In this document: positions 37,369 to 47,593 of the stretch, piece after piece
Position numbering within the stretch: position 1 is the first letter of the stretch
Layout: every line of letters starts with the position of its first letter
Origin: Actinomyces sp. oral taxon 171 str. F0337
GTDB taxonomy: Bacteria > Actinomycetota > Actinomycetes > Actinomycetales > Actinomycetaceae
NCBI RefSeq assembly: GCF_005696555.1
Contig: NZ_CP040005.1
Location: 868,001-932,000 of the forward strand
DNA length: 64,000 bases
Direction of reading: 5' to 3'
The notes under the pieces: model-generated
Database searches by the model: none
The model's input: only the letters and a program-made list of their open reading frames with translations
What the model was told of the DNA's origin: nothing
Position numbers and translations under genes: made by a program

Positions 37369-38646
37369 TCAGGCAAGCCGTCCGGCCGGGGCGGCGGGAA
37401 CCGCATCGAGAAAGGCCGGCGGGTTGAAGCCCTCACGCCGGTAGGCGTCAGCCACGGCGGTGGCCACGGCGTGGACGGCGTCGGCGTCCACCAGGGCGAT
37501 CGCTGAGCCGCCGAACCCGCCACCGGTCATGCGCGCGCCGTGGGCGCCGGCGGCGCGGGCCGCCTCCACGGCCACATCCAGCTCGGGGCAGGTGCACTCG
37601 TAGTCCACGCGCAGTGACTCGTGCGAGGCATCCATGAGCCTGCCCGCCTCGGCGAGCTTCTCACCGCGCAGGGGGCGCCCGTTCTGCAGGAGCGCGACGA
37701 GCCGGCGGGTGCGGTCGATCTCGGTGACGACGTGACGGGTGCGCTTGACCAGCTCGTCGGCGTCGTCGGCGTCGGTGGCGGCGAGGCGCTCCAGGGCGCC
37801 GGGCAGGTCCGCGATCGCGACGTCCGCGAGGAGCTCCACCCCGAGGATCTCGGCGGCGCGCTCGCAGGCGGCTCGCCTGGCCCCGTACTGGCCGTCATCC
37901 AGGGAGTGCTTGGCCTTGGTGTCGATGACCAGGAGGGCCAGCCCCTCGGCGGCCAGGTCGAAGGGCACGTGGGTCACCGAGCCGTCGCGGCAGTCCAGCT
38001 CCAGTGCGTGGCCCTCTCGGCAGCGCAGGGATGCCGACTGGTCCATGCCACCGGTCGGGGCTCCGGCCATCTCGTTCTCCGTGCGCACGCAGTTGGTCAC
38101 CAGGCGGGCGCGCCCGGCGTCGTCGGGCTCCTCAGGGGGCCCGGCCAGGCCCAGGTGCGCGACCTCGTCAATGGCGACGGCCGCCGAGCACTCCAGGGCC
38201 GCCGAGGAGGACAGCCCGCCTCCCAGAGGCACGCAGGAGACCAGGGCGGCGTCGAAGCCGGGCAGGTCCTCGAACCCGTCGCGCTCCAGGGACCAGGCGA
38301 CGCCGGCGATGTAGGAGGCCCAGTGCTCCACCTCCCCGGGGGATCCCTTCGGGCCGATCGTGTCAAGGTCCATGACGTCGACCTTCTCCCGGGTCTGGGG
38401 AGAGACCAGGCGTACGACGCGGTTGTCGCGGCGGCGCAGCGCTAGGTGCGCCCGGTGGGGCAGGGCGATGGGCAGGGCCAGGCCGCCGTTGTAGTCAGTG
38501 TGCTCGCCAATGATGTTGACGCGCCCGGGCGCGTACCAGACGCCATCGGGCTCGGCCTCGAAGACCTCGCGGAACAGGTCGGTCGCGGCCTCGGCGCCCT
38601 CCTGCGGGCTCAGTGCAGGGGCGAAGACGGGAGCATCGTTGGTCAT
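37369..38646 (-). CDS. galK: Galactokinase
   Basis: The product is 425 aa in the GHMP kinase family. It makes galactose-1-phosphate. The galactokinase signature GRVNIIGEHTDYNGGLALPI, the phosphate loop VPLGGGLSSSAALE, the Asp-containing LLVIDTKAKHSL and the C-terminal GARMTGGGFGGSAIAL are all present. AGGAGACC precedes the ATG. A DeoR-type regulator lies 59 bp upstream on the same strand and is probably cotranscribed; galT and galE were not seen here. Confidence 0.95.
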   Translation of the reverse strand: MTNDAPVFAPALSPQEGAEAATDLFREVFEAEPDGVWYAPGRVNIIGEHTDYNGGLALPIALPHRAHLALRRRDNRVVRLVSPQTREKVDVMDLDTIGPKGSPGEVEHWASYIAGVAWSLERDGFEDLPGFDAALVSCVPLGGGLSSSAALECSAAVAIDEVAHLGLAGPPEEPDDAGRARLVTNCVRTENEMAGAPTGGMDQSASLRCREGHALELDCRDGSVTHVPFDLAAEGLALLVIDTKAKHSLDDGQYGARRAACERAAEILGVELLADVAIADLPGALERLAATDADDADELVKRTRHVVTEIDRTRRLVALLQNGRPLRGEKLAEAGRLMDASHESLRVDYECTCPELDVAVEAARAAGAHGARMTGGGFGGSAIALVDADAVHAVATAVADAYRREGFNPPAFLDAVPAAPAGRLA

Positions 38647-38705
38647 CGTGGTCTCCTGTGATGGGTTGTTCTGTGAGTGAGCGGACGGGCTGTGGCGGGG
38701 CGGGG

Positions 38706-39554
38706 TCAGGTGGCGATGGTCAGGCGGGTGCCGGCCTGGTGCAGGGCGTCAACGCTGTCGGCGTCGGGCTCGGCCTCGGTCACCAGGACCCCGATGTCCC
38801 TAGTGGCGCAGAAGGAGCGCAGCCCCAGGACCCCCCACTTGGAGGAGTCCAGTGTGGCCACCACTGTGCGCCCGGCGGCGACCAGCGCCTGGTTGGCGGA
38901 GGCCTCCTGCAGGTTGGGGGTCATGAGCCCGGCCTCGGGAGTGAAGCCGTGGGCGCCCAGGAAGACCCACTCCACGCGCATCGTGCGCAGCGCGTCGACG
39001 GCCACCAGCCCCACCAGGGCGTTCGACGGCGTGCGCTCACCCCCGGTGATGACCACCGTGGGGGCGTCGCGGTTCTCGGCGCGGGCGGTGTCGGCGGCGT
39101 CGAAGAGCACCTGCGCGGCGGGCAGCGAGTTCGTGATGACGGTCAGGGTGGGGAAGTGCTCCAGCTCGGTCAGGGCCTGGGCGAGTGCGAGGGTGGTGGT
39201 CCCGGCCGACAGCGCCAGGGAGTCCCCGGGGCGGACCATGGCGGCCGCCGCCTGGCCGATGCGGCGCTTGACCTCCAGGTTGAGGGTCGACTTGGCGGTG
39301 AATCGCGGTTCGAGGGTGGTGGGGCCGGCCGCCACCGCTCCGCCGTGGACGCGTTCAACCAGTCCCTGGGTGACGAGCTCGGTGATGTCACGGCGCACGG
39401 TCATCTCGGAGATCCCCAGCTCATCGACGACGTCGGCCACGCGGACCCCGCCGGTGGTCGCGACCCGCTCCAGGATGTGCTCCTGGCGCTGACGGGCGAG
39501 CATCGGGGCCGGGCGGGGCGATCCGACGGCGGAGGCTGAGGTGCCGGGTTGCAT
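38706..39554 (-). CDS. DeoR/GlpR-family sugar-responsive regulator
   Basis: The product is 282 aa from ATG 39554. The N-terminal winged helix has RQEHILERVATTGGVRVADV and SEMTVRRDITELV, the DeoR signature, then ERVHGGA. The C-terminal DeoRC sensor has LSAGTTTLALAQAL and VFLGAHGFTPEAGL, a sugar-phosphate-isomerase-like fold that binds phosphorylated sugars. Position next to galK suggests control of galactose use. Three CGCAC repeats at 10-bp spacing lie just upstream and may be its own operator. Confidence 0.9.
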   Translation of the reverse strand: MQPGTSASAVGSPRPAPMLARQRQEHILERVATTGGVRVADVVDELGISEMTVRRDITELVTQGLVERVHGGAVAAGPTTLEPRFTAKSTLNLEVKRRIGQAAAAMVRPGDSLALSAGTTTLALAQALTELEHFPTLTVITNSLPAAQVLFDAADTARAENRDAPTVVITGGERTPSNALVGLVAVDALRTMRVEWVFLGAHGFTPEAGLMTPNLQEASANQALVAAGRTVVATLDSSKWGVLGLRSFCATRDIGVLVTEAEPDADSVDALHQAGTRLTIAT

Positions 39555-39595
39555 GGGGCCAGTCTGCCAGACCTCAGCGCCGAAAACGCCATGTT

Positions 39596-39620
39596 CGCAC
39601 GTTCCCGCACAGAGTCGCAC
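39596..39620. promoter_or_regulatory. Three CGCAC repeats with 10-bp period before the DeoR gene
   Basis: CGCAC occurs at 39596-39600, 39606-39610 and 39616-39620, all on the same helix face, 42-66 bp upstream of the regulator's ATG. DeoR-type proteins often bind short direct repeats in phase. The region to 39817 also holds the promoter of the divergent 2H phosphoesterase gene. Confidence 0.45.
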
Positions 39621-39817
39621 AGGCGGTGATGGTCGCCGATGTGTCGCCCGTTCGGTCGGTCATGGCACACTCATCCCGCTCGTGCCGCGCTCCCGGCTGG
39701 GATAACAAGGGCATGACACGGTAATGTGTCCGGGTCGCCCTCATGGGCACGCGTTCTCCGGACGCAGGTTTTCACATCAGCCCGATCAACCCGTCATCCC
39801 GTAGGAGCCCAGGAGTC

Positions 39818-40480
39818 ATGCAGATCCCCGCGCCAGACGCGCACCAGTGCGTCATCGGTGTGGCCATCGCCCTGCCCTTCCACTACGCCGCCCAGGTGCG
39901 AGCGGTGCGGGAGGCCGCCGGGGATCCTCTGGCCGAGGTCGTGCCGCCTCATATCACGCTGCTGCCGCCCACGGCCGTTGACGTCGACTCCCTCGACGAG
40001 GTCATGCGGCACCTGCGTGACGTGGCTGCCGGGACGAGTCCCTTCGAGGTGCGTCTCGACGAGGTCGGCACCTTCCGGCCCGTCAGCCCCGTGGTCTACC
40101 TCGGTCTGCGCAGCGGTGCGGAGGAGTGCGATCGTCTTCAGATGCGGGTCCGTCACCGCCGGGGTCCCCTGGCCCGTTCGCTCAGCTTCCCCTTCCACCC
40201 GCACGTGACCCTGGCCCACGATATCGCCGAGGACGGCCTCGAAACCGCCGCGAGGAAGGGAGCGGATCTGACTATGGACTTCACCGTCACCAAGCTTCAT
40301 CTCTACCGCCACCGCAGCCGGCCCTCTCGCCACACTTGTAGCGGGTACCCGGCTTCGGAGGGGGTTTGGGACGTGGTTGCCGCCTTCGCCTTCGGAGGCT
40401 CCCTCGCCTCCGACGCCTCCGCTGACAGTGAGGCAACCGCAGCATCGGTGACCTCCTCGACTCCGGTGGTCTCGCTGTGA
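39818..40480 (+). CDS. 2'-5' RNA ligase-like (2H phosphoesterase) protein
   Basis: The product is 220 aa. The two HxT motifs that define the 2H superfamily are present, PPHITLLPP (about residue 47) and HPHVTLAHD (about 127), so the active site should be intact. Members act on RNA 2',3'-cyclic phosphates or related links; the substrate here is not known. The C-terminal ~45 residues are Ser/Ala-rich. It overlaps the next gene by 4 bp (GTGA). Confidence 0.85.
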   Translation: MQIPAPDAHQCVIGVAIALPFHYAAQVRAVREAAGDPLAEVVPPHITLLPPTAVDVDSLDEVMRHLRDVAAGTSPFEVRLDEVGTFRPVSPVVYLGLRSGAEECDRLQMRVRHRRGPLARSLSFPFHPHVTLAHDIAEDGLETAARKGADLTMDFTVTKLHLYRHRSRPSRHTCSGYPASEGVWDVVAAFAFGGSLASDASADSEATAASVTSSTPVVSL

Positions 40481-41499
40481 TCGAGCGCGTCAAGGAGCTG
40501 CTGGCGGCCGGACGGCGCACGCGGGTCGGCCGGGCCCTGATCCGCTACGGCACGGCGCGCGGTGCGCTCATGGCCGGAGGGATCGCCTACACGGGCATGT
40601 TCTCGGTCTTCGCCGTGCTCGTCATCGGCGTGAGCATGCTCATGGCGATGCTCGGTCATTATCCCACCATCCGGGCGGCCGTCGTGGACTCCATCAACTC
40701 GCTGCTGCCCGGTGTCATCGACACCGGCAACGGCCAGGGGATGGTGTCGGTCGAGCAGCTGACGCTCACCTCGGCGCTCAACCTGGGATCGGTGCTGGCG
40801 GCCGGGGCCTTCATCTACTCGGTCATCAGCCTCATGGGAACCCTCAAGATCGCCTTGCGGGCCATGTTCGGCCTGGTCAATCCCGTGATGAGGCCGGTGG
40901 TCGGGCAGCTGGCGAATCTCGCGGGGTTCCTCGTCATCGTGGCCGGAGTGCTGGTGACCGCCGTCGCCTCGGTGGTGACGACGACGCTGTCGGGCAGCGT
41001 CGGTCGTTCCCTGGGTCTGCCGCAGTCGCTGACCGGAACCGGGGCGTGGGTGATGACGCTCCTGCTCTCCTTCCTCATCGACACCGGTGTCCTGGCGCTC
41101 CTCATCACCATGTGCGGCATCCGCCCTCCCCGACGCGACCTGGTGCAGGGCTGCATGCTGGGCGCCTTCGCGCTGGGCGTGCTGCGCCAGGTGGGAACCG
41201 GGGCGGTCGGCTCGGTGACGCGCAACCCGCTGCTGGCCTCCTTCGCGGCCATCGCCGTCCTCATCCTGTGGCTGCACCTGACCAGCCGCGTCGTGCTGCT
41301 CGTGGCGGCCTGGATGGCCAACCCGCCGCTGCCCCGCGACGTCGATCACCCCGACGAGGTCCACGCCCACGAGCGCCCCAACTACGTGACGCTCTCCGTG
41401 CCGGAGACCCTGACCTGGCCCCGTCAGTCCATCACCGGCAGCCTCGAGGCGGACCCGACGGCGCACCCCGACTACGTCCCGCCGGTGCCGATCCCCTGA
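40477..41499 (+). CDS. YihY/BrkB-family inner membrane protein
   Basis: The product is 340 aa with about six hydrophobic segments and the YihY features GGIAYTGMFSVFAVLVIGVS and the late FAAIAVLILWLHLTSRVVLL region. Former names (BrkB, 'RNase BN') are misleading; the function is unknown. The GTG start overlaps the 2H phosphoesterase stop, so the two are coupled. Confidence 0.88.
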   Translation: MIERVKELLAAGRRTRVGRALIRYGTARGALMAGGIAYTGMFSVFAVLVIGVSMLMAMLGHYPTIRAAVVDSINSLLPGVIDTGNGQGMVSVEQLTLTSALNLGSVLAAGAFIYSVISLMGTLKIALRAMFGLVNPVMRPVVGQLANLAGFLVIVAGVLVTAVASVVTTTLSGSVGRSLGLPQSLTGTGAWVMTLLLSFLIDTGVLALLITMCGIRPPRRDLVQGCMLGAFALGVLRQVGTGAVGSVTRNPLLASFAAIAVLILWLHLTSRVVLLVAAWMANPPLPRDVDHPDEVHAHERPNYVTLSVPETLTWPRQSITGSLEADPTAHPDYVPPVPIP

Positions 41500-41533
41500 G
41501 AGTGGATGGAACTTTTTTGGGGAGAGGAGGGAA

Positions 41534-41623
41534 ATGGTGGTGACGTCCGAAGACGAAATTTTCACGACTCAAAAGGCGGGTGTGACGTGTTCTCGAGTCC
41601 CTGGTCGCCTACTGAATCGGTAG
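41534..41623 (+). CDS. Possible 29-aa small ORF
   Basis: ATG 41534 is preceded by an excellent ribosome site (GAGAGGAGGG, 41522-41531) in the gap after the YihY gene. The frame runs 29 codons to TAG and gives MVVTSEDEIFTTQKAGVTCS followed by nine more residues. No homologue is recognised. The spacing to the site is tight (2-3 nt), so this may be chance. Confidence 0.25.
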   Translation: MVVTSEDEIFTTQKAGVTCSRVPGRLLNR

Positions 41624-41733
41624 GATGTGCATGCGTCGGCGAGTTGTGAATCCGCAGGTGGAGATTCTCGTCCGCATGGGTAGCATTGCCTGTCGAACGC
41701 ATCCCTTGTTCTCTTTTCCTGAAAGGAGTCGAT

Positions 41734-42084
41734 GTGTCAGCGGCTAAACGAGTGCTCATCTTTGCGTTGGTTCTGCTGGTAGCGGGCGTGGGAGTCATCG
41801 GGGTCAGTCTTATTCCTGCGAGCGGAGAGGCCCCCAAGTACGAATGCGTCACCGACGGGTCCGTCAGCTCCGGGGTCAGCGATCCGGACCAGGGAGGCTG
41901 CTCCGTCACCATTGAGAGCTATCGGGCCCGTGCCCAGTGGGAGAGTCAAGGATGGCTCGGTGAGAGCGCCTATACGGTTCGTAAGGTGGCGGCTGGTGGA
42001 GTGGTGCTCGGCATTATTGGTTTGGTTGCCGCAGGTGTCATGAAAGCGACTCAGCGGAAGAAGGTCGCCCGGCCGGGGATGTAG
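41734..42084 (+). CDS. Two-helix membrane protein, unknown function
   Basis: The product is 116 aa from GTG 41734, chosen because AAAGGAG lies 7 nt upstream. A membrane helix (about 6-25) and a second one (about 85-105) flank a ~55-residue external loop. That loop contains two cysteines (YECVTDG, GGCSVTI) that could form a disulfide. The C-terminus is basic (TQRKKVARPG). No family was recognised. It stands alone between the YihY gene and the guanylyltransferase gene. Confidence 0.65.
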   Translation: MSAAKRVLIFALVLLVAGVGVIGVSLIPASGEAPKYECVTDGSVSSGVSDPDQGGCSVTIESYRARAQWESQGWLGESAYTVRKVAAGGVVLGIIGLVAAGVMKATQRKKVARPGM

Positions 42085-42143
42085 TTGCTGAGACTGGGGC
42101 GGTGGTGCGTGCGGGGTGGTGGTCCGAGCGCTAGCCTGTGCCG

Positions 42144-43340
42144 GTGACTGACATTTCTGGCAACCCCGGCACGTCCGATCGCGCCGTACAGCCCGACGGC
42201 TCGGCACCGGCCATTCACGCCATCATCCCCGCCGGCGGCGCGGGCACCCGGCTGTGGCCTCTCAGCCGGCGTGGCCGCCCCAAGTTCCTCCTCGACCTCA
42301 CCGGGGCCGGCCGCAGCCTCCTGCAGGACACCGTCGAGCGCCTGGCCCCGGTGACCGCGACGACGACAGTCGTCACCGGTGTCGCCCACATCGACGCCGT
42401 GGCCCACCAGCTCCCAAACGTCCCGCGAGACAACCTCCTGGCCGAGCCCTCCCCGCGCGACTCCATGGCGGCCATCGGCCTGGCCGCCGCCGTCGTCGCC
42501 CACCGCCACGGGCGAGACGCCGTCGTCGGCTCCTTCGCCGCCGACCACACCGTGGCCGACCGGGCCGCCTTCGCCGACGCCGTCCGCCAGGCCGCCCTCC
42601 TCGCCGAGCAGGGCTGGGTGGTCACCATCGGGATCGAGGCCACCGGCCCCTCGACCGCCTTCGGATACATCCACGCCGGGGACCCCACCGATGTGCCCGG
42701 AGCCCCCGACGGGCGGCGGGTCCTGGGCTTCACCGAGAAGCCCGATGCCGACACCGCCGCCGCCTACCTGGCCACCGGTGACTACCGCTGGAACGCCGGC
42801 ATGTTCGTGGTCCGCGCCGGTGTCCTCCTGGACCACCTGGCCGAGCTCAGACCCCAGCTGGCCCAGGGCATCGAGGCCATCGCCGCCGTCTGGGACACCC
42901 CCGAGCGCGAGGAGGTCCTGGCCGAGCGCTGGCCGGACCTGGAGAAGATCGCCATCGACCACGCCATCGCCGAGCCGGTGGCCGCCTCCGGGGGAGTGGC
43001 CACCGTGCCGGTCTCCATGGGATGGAACGACGTCGGCGGCTTCGACGCCCTGACCGACCTCGTCCCGCCGCGCACGGAGGGGACGGCGGCAGGGGCCGGC
43101 GTCCTCGATGACGTCGACGGCGCGGCCCTCGCGGCCCCTGGAGCAGAGATTCAGGCCGTTGACTCCGACGGCGCCCTCATCGCCTCCACGTCCGGACGCA
43201 CGGTCGTGCTCCTGGGAGTGCCGGGCGCCGTCGTCGTCGATACCCCCGATGCCCTCCTGGTCACCACCCCCGCGCACGCCCAGGACGTCAAGGGCGTCGT
43301 CGACGCACTGAGAGCGGCTGGTCGCGAGGACCTGCTCTAA
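42144..43340 (+). CDS. Mannose-1-phosphate guanylyltransferase
   Basis: The product is 398 aa. It makes GDP-mannose from Man-1-P and GTP. The nucleotidyltransferase signature is IPAGGAGTRLWPLSRRGRPKF, followed by GFTEKPDADTA, YRWNAGMFVVRA and VSMGWNDVGGFDAL. A C-terminal left-handed helix region ends the protein. The start is placed at GTG 42144, 6 nt after TAGCCT (42132-42137); an in-frame GTG at 42138 directly follows that box. A phosphohexomutase gene at 58 kb could supply its substrate. Confidence 0.93.
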   Translation: MTDISGNPGTSDRAVQPDGSAPAIHAIIPAGGAGTRLWPLSRRGRPKFLLDLTGAGRSLLQDTVERLAPVTATTTVVTGVAHIDAVAHQLPNVPRDNLLAEPSPRDSMAAIGLAAAVVAHRHGRDAVVGSFAADHTVADRAAFADAVRQAALLAEQGWVVTIGIEATGPSTAFGYIHAGDPTDVPGAPDGRRVLGFTEKPDADTAAAYLATGDYRWNAGMFVVRAGVLLDHLAELRPQLAQGIEAIAAVWDTPEREEVLAERWPDLEKIAIDHAIAEPVAASGGVATVPVSMGWNDVGGFDALTDLVPPRTEGTAAGAGVLDDVDGAALAAPGAEIQAVDSDGALIASTSGRTVVLLGVPGAVVVDTPDALLVTTPAHAQDVKGVVDALRAAGREDLL

Positions 43341-43390
43341 CCGCGCCACCGGCCCACGGATGCCGCAACCGCTGGGGCCGCTGGGGCCTT

Positions 43391-43439
43391 GAGGGGCCCG
43401 GCGCCAGGAGAAGAGAGTCCTCCGGCGCCGGGCCCCCTC
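43391..43439 (+). terminator. GC-rich hairpin after the guanylyltransferase gene
   Basis: Arms 43391-43405 and 43424-43439 pair over 15 bp with one bulged C around an 18-nt loop. It lies 50 bp after the stop and 124 bp before the next gene. Confidence 0.7.
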
Positions 43440-43562
43440 ATCGAAACCGACACGATCATGAGGTGATTCCGGTGGAACGGGTGGTGTGAGAATGAGAGGT
43501 TTTCACTTATCCTTGACACTCGGATGTGTCCCCCGTCGCACGTGAGAACCACGGAGGTTTCC

Positions 43563-44663
43563 ATGAAGAAGGCCTGTTCCGCGATGACGCTCGGTGCGGC
43601 CCTGGCCCTGGTCCTGGCCGCCTGCGGGACGCCGCCGGCGCAGCGGCCCACCCGCAACCTGGAGGGCGCCAAGGACTTCACCGCCTGCATGCTCTCCGAT
43701 GAGGGCGGATTCGACGACCACTCCTTCAACGAGTCCGGCAAGAAGGGACTGGACCGGGCCGGCAAGGAGCTGGGAGTCAAGACCATCGCGGTCCAGTCGG
43801 AGAACTCCGCCGACTACGCCACCAACATCTACGCGCTCATCCAGCAGAACTGCAAGCTCGTCATCGGCGTCGGCTTCAACATCGCCGCCGACCTGACCGA
43901 GTCGGCCAAGGCCAACCCCGACATCCAGTTCGCCCTCATCGACGCCTCCTTCATCGGCGCCGACGGGAAGCCCGCCGCCCTGCCCAACACCAAGCCGCTG
44001 CTGTTCAAGACGGCCGAGGCCGCCTACCTGGCCGGATACGCCGCCGCCGGAACCTCCCGGACCGGTGTCGTGGGCACCTACGGCGGCAAGCCCCTGCCCA
44101 CCGTCCAGATCTTCATGGACGGCTTCGCCAAAGGCGTGGCCCGCTACAACAAGGACACCGGTGCCTCGGTCCAGGTCAAGGGCTGGGACACCACCACCGG
44201 CAAGGGAGGCTCCTTCGTCGGTAACTTCACCGACGCCGCCAAGGGTCAGGCCATCACCGAGCAGTTCATGTCCCAGGGCGCGGACATCATCATGCCGGTG
44301 GCCGGCCCCGTTGGCCAGGGCACACTGTCCTCCGTCAAGCAGAAGAACGACGCCGGTGGCACCAACGCCGTCATCTGGGTCGACTCCGACGGCTACACCT
44401 CCACCGGTGACGGCAGCATCATCATGACCTCCGTGGTCAAGGAGATCGGCAACTCGGTCTTCGACACCGTCAAGAACGCCTCCGAGGGGAGGTTCTCCTC
44501 CGAGCCCTACATCGGGACCCTCAAGAACAACGGGGTGACCACCGCACCCTTCCACGACTTCGACTCCCGGGTTCCGGCGCCGGTCAAGGCCAGGCTTGAG
44601 GAGCTGCGAAATCAGATCATCGACGGCTCCCTCGATGTCTCCACCCCCTACGACCCCTCCTGA
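43563..44663 (+). CDS. BMP/PnrA-type nucleoside-binding lipoprotein
   Basis: The product is 366 aa. The signal peptide ends in a lipobox (LVLAACG, Cys21). The BMP family core is clear: GGFDDHSFNESGKKGLDRAG, KLVIGVGFNIAADL, AYLAGYAAAG, and the DSDG region near Asp279. Known members bind purine nucleosides for ABC import. It is the first gene of a seven- to eight-gene uptake and salvage operon. The lipoprotein lies on the outer face of the membrane. Confidence 0.93.
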   Translation: MKKACSAMTLGAALALVLAACGTPPAQRPTRNLEGAKDFTACMLSDEGGFDDHSFNESGKKGLDRAGKELGVKTIAVQSENSADYATNIYALIQQNCKLVIGVGFNIAADLTESAKANPDIQFALIDASFIGADGKPAALPNTKPLLFKTAEAAYLAGYAAAGTSRTGVVGTYGGKPLPTVQIFMDGFAKGVARYNKDTGASVQVKGWDTTTGKGGSFVGNFTDAAKGQAITEQFMSQGADIIMPVAGPVGQGTLSSVKQKNDAGGTNAVIWVDSDGYTSTGDGSIIMTSVVKEIGNSVFDTVKNASEGRFSSEPYIGTLKNNGVTTAPFHDFDSRVPAPVKARLEELRNQIIDGSLDVSTPYDPS

Positions 44664-44720
44664 CCGCCCGGCCGGGGCCGGCGCCCCGAGCCTCCACCGC
44701 CACCCGGAAGCGAGCCTGTT

Positions 44721-46246
<1,526 letters not shown>

Positions 46247-46250
<4 letters not shown>

Positions 46251-47590
46251 GCACCTCCACCACCGGCTCCGGCACCGAACCGACGCCGACGGACCAGTCC
46301 GAGGACCGCCCCGAGGGGCGGACCAAGCGCGGCCCGAGCGGCCAGTCAGGCAGTCGGCCTGCCGGCCAGGCCGCCCTGCTGCGACAGGTCATCTCCTCAC
46401 CGGCCGTCGTCGGGCTGCTCGCGGTCCTGACCGCCCTGATCCTCAGCTCGATCCTCATCCTCGCGGCCGACTCCGAGGTGCGCTACACCGCCACCTACCT
46501 GTTCAACCGTCCCGGCGACTTCCTTCACGCCACCGCCTCCACCCTGAGCGAGGCCTACAGCTCCCTGCTGCGCGGCGCCATCTTCGACTGGCGCGCCACC
46601 ACGGGCGTGCGCATGATCCGCCCCATCACCGACACCCTGACCAACGCCACCCCGCTCATCATTGCCGGGCTCGGCATGGCGGTGGCCTTCCGCGCCGGCC
46701 TGTTCAACATCGGCGGCCAGGGGCAGATGATCCTCGGGGCGATCACGGCCTGCTACGCGGGCATCGCCTGGAACCTGCCGCCGGTGGCCCACCTGCTCGT
46801 GGCCGTCATCGGGGCGGCGCTGGGAGGACTGGTGTGGGGCGGCATCGCCGGCGTCCTCAAGGCCCGCACCGGTGCCAACGAGGTGATCGTGACGATCATG
46901 CTCAACTCGATCGCCGCCCACCTGCTGTCCCAGGTGCTCAGCCTCAAGGCCTTCAACGGGGAGGGAGAGACCGGCAACCGCAAGTCCCTGACCGTGGCGG
47001 ACACCGCCCAGTACCCCTCACTGGCCGGCGACTCCTTCCGCCTCCACACCGGATTCCTCCTCGCCCTGCTGGTCGCCGTGGCCGTGTGGTGGCTCATGGA
47101 GCGCTCCCGCCTCGGCTTCCAGCTGCGGGCCACCGGCCTCAACGCCGACGCCGCCCGTACCGCTGGCATGAGCGTGCCCTGGGTGACGTGCCTAGTCATG
47201 ATGATCTCCGGCGCCCTGTGCGGACTGGCCGCCACCGCACCGGTCCTGGGCACCCAGAAGAGCATGGACGAGTCCGTCGTGGGCACCATCGGCTTCGACG
47301 CCATCACGGTGGCACTCCTGGGCCGCTCCCGCCCCGTAGGCACCGTGCTGGCCGGCCTGCTCTTCGGAGCACTGCGCGCCGGCGGCACCGCCATGCAGGC
47401 CGCACCGGGCACCCACATCAAGATCGTCCTGGTCCTGCAGTCCACGATCGTGCTGTTCATAGCCGCTCCACCTCTGATCCGAGCCATCTTCCGGCTCCCG
47501 GAGCGCCGAGAGTCCCCCGGCGGCACCGATCCGTCCCCCGCCTCAGTGACGGCCACAGCCCCGGCCGCTCCCGCCGTGAAGGAGGCCTGA
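46247..47590 (+). CDS. Nucleoside ABC transporter permease 1
   Basis: The product is 447 aa. The first ~45 residues are polar and Gly/Ser/Pro-rich. About ten hydrophobic segments follow with the BPD_transp_2 motif region RAGLFNIGGQGQMILGA. Homologous to the larger permease of BMP-linked nucleoside importers. It pairs with the next gene, which starts 3 bp after its stop. Confidence 0.92.
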
Positions 47591-47593
47591 GCC

